NCBI RefSeq assembly: GCF_900187995.1
Contig: NZ_FZNZ01000015.1
Span: forward strand, 1-64,000
From: Prevotella jejuni
GTDB taxonomy: Bacteria > Bacteroidota > Bacteroidia > Bacteroidales > Bacteroidaceae
Direction: 5' to 3'
Length of the DNA stretch: 64,000 nucleotides
The translations under genes and the position numbers were made by a program. The notes beneath the pieces were generated by a model, which was not told the DNA's origin, made no database searches, and was given only the letters and a program-made list of their open reading frames with translations. Positions 38,893 to 46,308 of the stretch are shown here, piece after piece (within the stretch, counting starts at the first letter, position 1; each line of letters opens with the position of its first letter).

Positions 38893-41352
38893 ATGGCAAT
38901 AAAGACATTATATAAAACTGTCAATACAAACGGAGATTATAGTTGTGGTGATATAGGAATCACTACGGCTGAGTGGCTTGATATATTACGTGATGAGCGG
39001 TCGATGCCATATCATGAAGCATTGCTGTGTTTCCTACGTCAAGATGGGAATATGGCAACTTGTACAAAGGTCTCTAAAGAGTATGGGAAACCTGCCCAGT
39101 ACTATAACAATAAGGTATATAACTTCTCTAAGTGGGTACAAAGGCGATTAAATAGATTTAGAGTAGTAGGGCCAGATAATAAAGAAACCTACTGGTGCAT
39201 TGCAATGAAGAAAGGTCGGGAGACAAGACAAGGTTTCCTATGGCAGATGCGTGATGAACTTGTAGATGCTTTCAGAGTCTATCTTATGGAAGAACTCATC
39301 GACATCTTTGAGAAAGAAAAGTTATTTATAGAATATGGAGAATACTATAAATGGGACTTACTCGATAGGGTGGAGGGAAAAGAAGTTCTTAAAGTCTTTG
39401 ACTCTCTTAGGGGAGAAAACATAGTAGACAACCCTCGTGTTGATACTGTTATTAAGTATTTGGTGGATAATGAAGCCGACAAGACAAGTGTTTGTTGTCA
39501 ACATTTGATAAACGAGTCTGTTCCATTGACGACTCGATTGGCTGCTTTTAAGTCAGATATAGAAGCATTATGTTCAGGTAAATGGAAGAACAATGCAAAT
39601 GATGAACGTACAGCCGCAGCCTTGCTAACATGTGTTTATCCAGAGAAATACACCTTCTATAAGGATGAAATTTATCGTAATATTTGGCGCTATTTTGGTT
39701 ATACTCCTCGAAAGGTAGGGGAGAAGTATGGCCATTTTATGGAACTTATTAATGGCTTTGTAGAACATTATGGAGAAGAGATACAGCAGATTATGCTGAA
39801 AGAAATCGAACGATTCAAAAACAAACCACTCAACCTTGCGGTTCAGACTTTATTTTGGTGCATGAAAGACTATATGCAAGATAAATTGGATAAGAAGATG
39901 AATACAGATACAAATAATAGCTCAAAAAGTACTCGGTATGACGATATTGTCGGTATATGGAGACGGCGTAAGAACATCGTTTTGCACGGTGCACCGGGTA
40001 CAGGTAAGACTTACGACATACCGGAGTTGGCTGTGCGGCTATGCGACCCAAGCTTTATGAGCAAGGGACGGAGTAGGGAGGAGATAGTAAAAAGATACAA
40101 TCAGCTTAAGGACGATGAGCGCCTTACGTTCACTACCTTTCATCAGTCTTTAGACTATGAGGACTGGATTGAGGGCTTGCGCCCTGTGGTGAACGAGACG
40201 AGTCAAGTGACCTACGAGATAGAGAACGGTGTGTTCAAGAGGCTTTGTGAGGCTGCCGAGCGTTCTAAACTCGAGGGTAATCAGTACGGTATCAGTTCGA
40301 AGTCTGACGTTTGGAAGGTTTCGCTTAAACGGACAGGAGACAATGATGTGCGCAAAGACTGTATGGAGAACGACTATATTCGTATTGGTTGGGATGAGTA
40401 TGGAGATGATGTTTCAGACGAGACAGATGGTAGTATTCGCAATGATAAGGGTAAGCTGATATTAGACGCCTACATCAATAAGATGAAAGTAGGGGATATT
40501 GTAATGTCTTGTTATTCAAGTAAAGAGATAGATGCGATAGGTGTTATCACGGGTGACTATCGGTATGATGAAAGCCTACCAGCCTATAAGCGTATCCGAC
40601 CAGTACACTGGCTAATAAAAGGTAAGCGAGAGAATATCGTGGAGAGAAACGGTGGTAAGGAGATGGTAGAGTCTACTGTCTATCATTTGAACTCGATTTC
40701 TCTCGAAGATGTAGAAGCCATCCTTGAGAAGTACGGAGTGTTTATTGAGCAGAAGGAGGACGATAAGCCCTACGTTATGGTCATTGATGAGCTGAACAGA
40801 GGGAACGTCTCAAAGGTGTTTGGTGAACTGATAACGCTGCTTGAAGCAGACAAACGAAAGGGGAGTAAGAATGAGGAAAGTGTGAAACTACCTTATTCTA
40901 AGAAGTCCTTTCACGTCCCTGATAATGTGTATCTGATAGCAACCATGAACACAGCCGACCGCTCTTTAGGGTCGTTAGATTATGCTATTCGACGTCGGTT
41001 TGCCTTTATTGCGGAGCGACCCATTGGTTTAGAGGACGACAGATTCAATGCAGAATTGTTTGAGAAGGTCAGTCGGTTGTTTGTTAAGAACTTTGATGAA
41101 TATAAAGCGAGTGGTTGGGATGCAACGATGCGACTCCTTCCTGCCGACACACTATGCGATGAGTATAAGCCAGAAGACGTCTGGATAGGGCATAGTTATT
41201 TCTTAATGCAAGACGAGGAGGGAGTAGACAACAGCCGTGAACGTATTCTATATGAGCTTATCCCACTCTTAGAGGAGTATGTTCGGGACGGTGTCTTGAC
41301 AGCTGATGCACAGGCGGTTATCGACGAACTGTATAAGCAGGCGACAGCGTAA
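38893..41352 (+). CDS. mcrB: McrB-like AAA+ restriction subunit with inserted EVE-like domain
   Basis: An 819-residue protein. Residues about 1-340 form an unfamiliar N-terminal part, presumably for DNA recognition. The AAA+ motor starts at about 350 with Walker A GAPGTGKT at 366-373. Walker B is VMVIDELNRGN (Asp632, Glu633), and the McrB-type sensor region MNTADRSLGSLDYAIRRRFAF follows. About 165 residues are inserted between the McrB beta-hairpin region and Walker B (about 458-625). They contain VWKVSLKRTG, DYIRIGW, MKVGDIVMS, AIGVITGDYRYD and VHWLIKG, a pattern like EVE/PUA modified-base-binding domains. With McrC (1-bp overlap) it would cut foreign, probably modified, DNA. GTP versus ATP use cannot be told. 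Confidence 0.85.
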   Translation: MAIKTLYKTVNTNGDYSCGDIGITTAEWLDILRDERSMPYHEALLCFLRQDGNMATCTKVSKEYGKPAQYYNNKVYNFSKWVQRRLNRFRVVGPDNKETYWCIAMKKGRETRQGFLWQMRDELVDAFRVYLMEELIDIFEKEKLFIEYGEYYKWDLLDRVEGKEVLKVFDSLRGENIVDNPRVDTVIKYLVDNEADKTSVCCQHLINESVPLTTRLAAFKSDIEALCSGKWKNNANDERTAAALLTCVYPEKYTFYKDEIYRNIWRYFGYTPRKVGEKYGHFMELINGFVEHYGEEIQQIMLKEIERFKNKPLNLAVQTLFWCMKDYMQDKLDKKMNTDTNNSSKSTRYDDIVGIWRRRKNIVLHGAPGTGKTYDIPELAVRLCDPSFMSKGRSREEIVKRYNQLKDDERLTFTTFHQSLDYEDWIEGLRPVVNETSQVTYEIENGVFKRLCEAAERSKLEGNQYGISSKSDVWKVSLKRTGDNDVRKDCMENDYIRIGWDEYGDDVSDETDGSIRNDKGKLILDAYINKMKVGDIVMSCYSSKEIDAIGVITGDYRYDESLPAYKRIRPVHWLIKGKRENIVERNGGKEMVESTVYHLNSISLEDVEAILEKYGVFIEQKEDDKPYVMVIDELNRGNVSKVFGELITLLEADKRKGSKNEESVKLPYSKKSFHVPDNVYLIATMNTADRSLGSLDYAIRRRFAFIAERPIGLEDDRFNAELFEKVSRLFVKNFDEYKASGWDATMRLLPADTLCDEYKPEDVWIGHSYFLMQDEEGVDNSRERILYELIPLLEEYVRDGVLTADAQAVIDELYKQATA

Positions 41353-42674
41353 TGAGGGTTGTGCAACTTCAAGAACAGCTGTTGGAGAACACTTGTCTTC
41401 GGCAGTCGGAGTGTGAGGCTATCCTCCCCTGTATGGATGATGGGGCCGAGGTGGTGTGTACTGTTAGGCGAGGTCGTGAGGAGAAGGAGCTTTGTCTTAG
41501 GTTAACGCGTGAGTCAGATGTAGTTCGTGCAACGGGTTCTTACTTCGTTGGAGTAGACTGGATAAAGGAAGAGGACGTGGCTGTGCAGGTCAGTCCTAAG
41601 CTGAATGATGGTTTTGAGATAGACTATGTTCGTATGCTAAACGAGGCGTTGACCGAGACAGACAACTACAAGCATCTGAAGGATTTACTGACAATTCATT
41701 TCGAGAAGCCGTCTATCCGTATCAGTCAGCAGCAAGACCTGTTGAGTATCTTCTTGATTACTGAGTATTTGAATATCCTTCATCGTATCGTGAGAAAGGG
41801 GCTGAAGAGGAGCTACTATAGGGTTGAAGAGACGTTAAATAATAAGGTTAAAGGACGCATACAGGTGGGTAGAACGATACAACGCAGTCTTGCGAAGGGT
41901 CGGATAACGGATAATGTATGTCGTTATCAGGTCTATGACATCGACTCACCAGAGAACAGAATACTCAAGAAAGCCCTTGCCTTTTGTAGAAAACAGGTGG
42001 GGGGGTATCGTAATACACTTGACACAAGCGTCTTGGAGAGGAAGATAAGACAGATAAAACCTTATTTTGAGCGGGTGAGCGATGAGATAAGTGTCAAGTC
42101 AATGAGGACGTTTAAGGGTAATCCTGTGTACAAGGAATACTACACGGCAGTTGAGTATGCACAGTTGCTGTTGAGGCGTTTCAGTTATGACATTACCCTT
42201 GCTGGTAAGAAGGAGATAGACACACCGCCGTTCTGGATAGACATGAGTAAGCTCTTCGAACTATATGTATATAGTAAGCTAAGGGCGGTGTTCACAGGAC
42301 GAAAGGAGGTTCAGTATCATGTAAAAGAGCATCGTCAAGAGCTCGACTACCTCTTAAAGCCTGCGAAATGGGCCGAGCCCTACGTTGTCGATGCTAAGTA
42401 TAAACCACGTTATGGGAAGGGTGGGGGCATAACCATCGACGATGCGAGGGAAGTAAGTGGTTATGCTCGGTTGAGTTGGGTCTATAGTAAGTTGGACTTG
42501 GATGCTAATGCGGTTGCTCCTATTAAGTGTTTAATCATCTATCCGGACCAAAAGCAAGAAGAGAGGTTCACCTTTACAAGGACAACTGAGCCACAATTTG
42601 AAAAGGTGTCGGGGTATGTTCGATTCTATAAGGTAGGTATCAAGTTGCCTGTGATAGCCTCGAAGAATCCTTAA
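41352..42674 (+). CDS. mcrC: McrC-like restriction nuclease subunit
   Basis: A 440-residue McrC family protein. The N-terminal and middle parts (about 1-300) contact McrB. The C-terminal PD-(D/E)XK nuclease is seen as ELDYLLKPAKWAEPYVVDAKYKPRYG-type spacing, with Asp, then VDAKYK. The ATG overlaps the McrB stop codon (TAATG), so the pair is translationally coupled. The McrB ring would translocate on DNA and drive cutting by this subunit. Confidence 0.88.
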   Translation: MRVVQLQEQLLENTCLRQSECEAILPCMDDGAEVVCTVRRGREEKELCLRLTRESDVVRATGSYFVGVDWIKEEDVAVQVSPKLNDGFEIDYVRMLNEALTETDNYKHLKDLLTIHFEKPSIRISQQQDLLSIFLITEYLNILHRIVRKGLKRSYYRVEETLNNKVKGRIQVGRTIQRSLAKGRITDNVCRYQVYDIDSPENRILKKALAFCRKQVGGYRNTLDTSVLERKIRQIKPYFERVSDEISVKSMRTFKGNPVYKEYYTAVEYAQLLLRRFSYDITLAGKKEIDTPPFWIDMSKLFELYVYSKLRAVFTGRKEVQYHVKEHRQELDYLLKPAKWAEPYVVDAKYKPRYGKGGGITIDDAREVSGYARLSWVYSKLDLDANAVAPIKCLIIYPDQKQEERFTFTRTTEPQFEKVSGYVRFYKVGIKLPVIASKNP

Positions 42675-43027
42675 AAATTGTGGTTTTGGGGCTTTTGGGT
42701 GCCCGCTTTTTTAGGGTTGAGTGCTTTATAAGGTTATTCAAAGCTTTATATTTTTTTGTATTGGAGGGTGTTGGGGAGGGTGTTAGGATAGTTGGTAATT
42801 TGTTGGGGGATAGGGCCTTATGAGCCATATAGGCCTTATAAGGCTTATAAAACGACTTATATTATAATTGACAAGAGCTTGTACTCGATTTTAGTCTCGC
42901 TTTTTCTTCGTAATATTGTACGTGAAAAAGAGAGATAAGAAACCTAAATCTTCGTAATTAAAAAAGAAGGTTTGAAGTGCCTAATAAGGCAAGATCTGAA
43001 TTTAATAACCTTTTAATATAAGTCTTT
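42675..43027. other. AT-rich gap before SusE/F-like gene
   Basis: No gene is seen. A 12-bp palindrome GCCTTATAAGGC lies at 42833-42844 with a related GGCTTATAA next to it, possibly an operator or transcript end. Confidence 0.35.
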
Positions 43028-43912
43028 ATGGGATTAAAAACATTTACAAAGTCTATGTTATGTTGCGCACTCTACGTTGTTGGCGCATTAACCGCACATG
43101 CTGCTGACCGCTTGGTGATCGTTGGTGACGCTACATGGGGTGGGTGGAATCTTAGTCAGTCTACCGTTATGCAGAAGTCTGACGAGAACGCTGATGTCTT
43201 CAAGGCAACCGTTCATTTAGATGCAAATAAGGAGTTTAAGTTCCTTACCGAGCTTGCTTTTGGTAAGTTGGAGTACCGTGCTGGTGCTGGCCCTGTTACC
43301 TTGCAGTCGGGTGTTGAGGCTCCGTTGGTGAGTAGTGAAGATGAGCCTACAGACGGTAAGTTCTTTGTTTCTGAGTCAGCCAACTATGATATCGTTTGTA
43401 ACTTGGCCGAGAAGACGGTTGTCGTGACCAAGGCTACGTATCAAGCAACAGCCTTGAAGCACACCGCTTTATGGATGATTGGTAGTGCAACAAAGGGCGG
43501 TTGGAGTATCGGTGAAGGTACTGTGATGAAGCAAGATGCGACTAATCCTGCTAAGTTCTCAGCACGAACAGAATTGAAGTTAGGCGAGTTGAAGTTCGGT
43601 ACGAATATCTATGCTGGGTTTGATCAGATGTTCTATCTGCGCGACGTGACCGATGAAGGGAAGATAGTCTTTGGTGGTAACGATAATAAATGGAACTTCA
43701 CAGAGGAGGCTACATACGATGTTACGGTTGACGTTGCAGCGATGACTGTTTCGTTTACTAAGGTTGACCCAACCGCTATCAATGCTGTGGAGACGACAAG
43801 TGAGGCTCCTGCAAGATATTACACCTTAGGTGGCATGCAGGTAGAGAAGCCCCACGCAGGTGTGTATGTAAAGCGTCAAGGCGGTAAGACAGTAAAGGTA
43901 ATGATTAAATAA
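43028..43912 (+). CDS. Secreted SusE/SusF-like repeat protein
   Basis: A 294-residue secreted protein. The signal peptide (about 1-25, ending AHA-A) is followed by two homologous beta-sandwich repeats of about 110 residues. Each starts with a pair like LVIVGDATWGGWNLS / LWMIGSATKGGWSIG and contains KFKFLTE / ELKFGTN. This pattern is typical of the starch-binding modules of SusE/SusF surface proteins. The C-terminal 35 residues (ARYYTLGGMQVEKPHAGVYV, then a basic end) look like a Prevotella type IX sorting tail, not a lipoprotein. It may bind glycans at the surface; no transporter or enzyme partner lies beside it. Confidence 0.75.
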   Translation: MGLKTFTKSMLCCALYVVGALTAHAADRLVIVGDATWGGWNLSQSTVMQKSDENADVFKATVHLDANKEFKFLTELAFGKLEYRAGAGPVTLQSGVEAPLVSSEDEPTDGKFFVSESANYDIVCNLAEKTVVVTKATYQATALKHTALWMIGSATKGGWSIGEGTVMKQDATNPAKFSARTELKLGELKFGTNIYAGFDQMFYLRDVTDEGKIVFGGNDNKWNFTEEATYDVTVDVAAMTVSFTKVDPTAINAVETTSEAPARYYTLGGMQVEKPHAGVYVKRQGGKTVKVMIK

Positions 43913-43959
43913 ACTAATATATTCGGTACTACTCCACTAATTTAACTTACAAAAAGAAG

Positions 43960-44001
43960 GCCATATCGACATCTTTTAGGAGATGAAGATATGGCTCTTT
44001 T
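43960..44001 (+). terminator. Intrinsic terminator
   Basis: Arms GCCATATC-GACATC and GATGAA-GATATGGC around TTTTAGGA, then TCTTTT. It is also usable from the opposite strand for the thiamine operon. Confidence 0.7.
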
Positions 44002-44021
44002 GGCTTGTAGAAAAAGGTTTG

Positions 44022-44906
44022 TTATACCTTATGCGTTCGGTAAAGGAGGTAGTCTCCATCCGCATGGACCGTAAACTCGCTCGACAAAGCTTCGTTCAGT
44101 GTTCCTTGCCACAGCTCGCTAAAGGGGTAGATGTCCCATTTTAGTCCGCTGCTCGATAACTCCTTGCAGGTAGCATTGAAGATACTGACTTGCTGACCGG
44201 GGTAGGAAGCAAAGCGCATGGAGCCCGATGCTGCTACAAAATAGCCATAGTCGGTAATCATAACAGGGTCGATAGCTAACTGCCGATAGTAGTAGAGCAT
44301 GAGAGAAATATTCCCTAAGGTGTGGTCCTCACGCTTCCCAGTCGCTCCGAGATAGCAGAAACGAGGACGAGTATGGGTTGATGCGTCCATCTTCAGGTGT
44401 GAACGAGCGAAGAGAGTGGCCTTGGTAAGGTCGTTAAACTCCTGCTCCGAGATAGGATGATAGATGTGTGCATAACGTTGCTTCAGCTCTTCAGAGAGTG
44501 AGTCGCCGTCACCGACCACCGCTGTTGGTGCTATCTCATAATCAAGGAGTTCCTCCAAAGCGCCGTCACAGACTATCAGGTTCTTCGCAGTACGTAGGAT
44601 GCGAAGGGGCAGAACATGGTTGGGAAAGTCGCCAGCAGCCAGGATAACGGCCGAGAAAGGGCTGTGGGAAGGGACCTCCCCTAACCCCTGAGAAGAGACC
44701 TCCCCTAACCCCTCCGAAGGAGGGGAAAGCCTAACGGAGTGCTCGCTGGGGACGTGTGGATGGTTGCTGGGGACATGTGGATGGTCGCTGGGGACGTGTG
44801 GATGTTCGCTGGGAGCGTGTGGATGGTCGCTGGGGACGTAGGGGTACTCGCTTGGTATGTGTGGGGTGCGCCCTTCCTTATTGTTGTCTTTGTTGTTGAT
44901 ATTCAT
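44022..44906 (-). CDS. thiN: Thiamine pyrophosphokinase with repeat-derived N-terminus
   Basis: A 294-residue protein. Residues about 84-294 are a thiamine pyrophosphokinase: ILAAGDFPNHVLPL, LIVCDGALEELLDYEI, VVGDGDSLSEEL and YLGATGKREDHTLGNISLML, which give the Asp-rich catalytic site. It makes TPP from thiamine. The first 83 residues are unlike the family. Residues about 19-55 are 7-residue repeats (HPHVPSD type, from a 21-bp DNA tandem), and about 57-80 come from family A repeat DNA (SPPSEGLGEVSSQGLGEV). No Met lies between this part and the kinase, so it should be translated. This is the last gene of the thiamine-uptake operon. Confidence 0.85.
   Translation of the reverse strand: MNINNKDNNKEGRTPHIPSEYPYVPSDHPHAPSEHPHVPSDHPHVPSNHPHVPSEHSVRLSPPSEGLGEVSSQGLGEVPSHSPFSAVILAAGDFPNHVLPLRILRTAKNLIVCDGALEELLDYEIAPTAVVGDGDSLSEELKQRYAHIYHPISEQEFNDLTKATLFARSHLKMDASTHTRPRFCYLGATGKREDHTLGNISLMLYYYRQLAIDPVMITDYGYFVAASGSMRFASYPGQQVSIFNATCKELSSSGLKWDIYPFSELWQGTLNEALSSEFTVHADGDYLLYRTHKV
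44690..44885. repeat. 21-bp tandem plus family A repeat inside thiN
   Basis: Five to six 21-bp units of the GTCGCTGGGGACGTGTGGAT type (about 44743-44870) adjoin a family A fragment containing CCTCCCCTAACCCC twice (about 44682-44727). The whole stays in frame with thiN. Confidence 0.75.
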
Positions 44907-44962
44907 CTGTTTTAGTTTTATCTACTATTATCCTTCTCTTTCAAGGTACTTTATTAGCTTTT

Positions 44963-45180
44963 TATTGATTGTTCTTAATCATCGATTCAAGCACTTGTAT
45001 GCGTTTTATGGATTGTTGTAAATCATTGCTTTAAGCACTTGTATGCGTTTTATGGATTGTTGTAAATCATCGCTTTAAGCACTTGTATGCGTTTTATGGA
45101 TTGTTGTAAATCATTGCTTTAAGCATTTGTATGCGTTTTATGGATTGTTCTTACTCATTGCTTTAATCCTCTCTTATACC
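44963..45180. repeat. 44-bp tandem repeat, about 4.5 copies
   Basis: Units of 44 bp containing GCACTTGTATGCGTTTTATG and GATTGTTGTAAATCAT lie between thiN and pnuT. They differ by a few bases, and the outer copies are more decayed. It falls inside an operon that is elsewhere compact. Confidence 0.8.
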
Positions 45181-45264
45181 GCTATCGAGTGTTATAAATA
45201 GATGTAATAGCGTATAACAATCTTCATTAAGACTATATCTTTTACTCCAATCAATGGTTATTAT

Positions 45265-45345
45265 GTGGGGAGTCACAGGTGAGGTTTTGTCCCGTTAGGC
45301 TTCCCCTCCTTCGGAGGGGTTAGGGGAGGTCCCCATTAGCAGACC
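45265..45345. repeat. Family A repeat supplying the pnuT stop codon
   Basis: A family A unit (GGAGGGGTTAGGGGAGGTCCC) overlaps the 3' end of pnuT; the last residues and the stop codon of that gene are read from it. Confidence 0.6.
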
Positions 45346-45916
45346 CTCTCGAGCGGTTGAGGGAGGCCGCCTCTCTCTTCCACTTAAAGTACCCTGCCAC
45401 AGCGATAACGGCATAGAGAGCATAGAGGACAGCGGTGAAAGGGATTCCTTTATATAGGTAGAGAGCAGCCAATTCGGCATCGACAACAATCCAGATCCAC
45501 CATTGTTCGATGTATTTCTTTGCCAATGCCCATAGTCCGATGAAGCTGAGTGCATTGCCGAAGCTATCTAACACGGGGACAGTAGAGTTCGTGAAACGAA
45601 TGAGGAGGAGGTAGAGAACGCCCCAGAGGAGAAAGAATACAAGCAGTGAGGGGAGTGTCAACCGTCGAGGATAATGTGTGATGGGAATTTCCTCTGCACC
45701 CTTCTTCCGTCCAAACCTCCAATACAAGAAGCCATAGATGGCTGCTAACGTATAGTAGATCTGCATCCCAAAGTCGGCATACAGTCCTGCTTCATAATAG
45801 ACAAACATGTAGATGACAGGCATGATAATACCCGTCAGCCAAAGCCATATACTCGCTTTGTATTCTTGATAGATGTAAATAAGGCCGACAAGGCAGCCCA
45901 GCATGTCTAATGTCAT
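45320..45916 (-). CDS. pnuT: PnuC/PnuT-family vitamin transporter (thiamine)
   Basis: A 198-residue membrane protein with about seven helices and the PnuC-family signatures IYQEYKASIWLWLTGI, YTLAAIYGFLYWRFGRK and EQWWIWIVVDAELAALYLYKG. The family moves nicotinamide riboside or, in this operon context (riboswitch-receptor-PnuT-ThiN), thiamine. The final 15 residues (about ASLNRSRGSANGDLP) extend into a family A repeat. It lies between the receptor gene and thiN on the minus strand, with repeat-filled gaps on both sides. Confidence 0.88.
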   Translation of the reverse strand: MTLDMLGCLVGLIYIYQEYKASIWLWLTGIIMPVIYMFVYYEAGLYADFGMQIYYTLAAIYGFLYWRFGRKKGAEEIPITHYPRRLTLPSLLVFFLLWGVLYLLLIRFTNSTVPVLDSFGNALSFIGLWALAKKYIEQWWIWIVVDAELAALYLYKGIPFTAVLYALYAVIAVAGYFKWKREAASLNRSRGSANGDLP

Positions 45917-45959
45917 AAGTCAATAAGATAATGTGGCACGGCTAAGGGCGGCACTAAGC

Positions 45960-46290
45960 ACCCTAATGGTGGCCCCTCCCCCAGCCCCTCCCCCGTAGGG
46001 AGGGGAGTGATCACCGAGATACCCCTACCACTTAGCGATAAGCATCTACTAATTGCTGATATGAGCCCAGGCTCTTACTTCTTGATGGCTGATACTCTAC
46101 TTAGACTTTGCTTGCGGCTACTTTGCTTATAGAAAGTAGTGTTAAGCAGTCTGTGAGTCCTATCTCTTTGTTGTCGATAAGGGCCATCACTATTTTAATA
46201 GAATATTTTTAGTTACCAATCCCTGCGTAAACAGTATATTACACGCCCCTCCCCTGCAGGGAAGAGAATGGGGGAGGGGCCAGTTGAGTA
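45960..46290. repeat. Family A repeats between receptor gene and pnuT
   Basis: Two family A units, about 45965-46030 and 46238-46285, with unique sequence between them. The 392-bp gap between two genes of one operon holds nothing else that I can recognise. Confidence 0.7.
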
Positions 46291-46308
46291 GGTCGGTGTC
46301 CTGATGTC

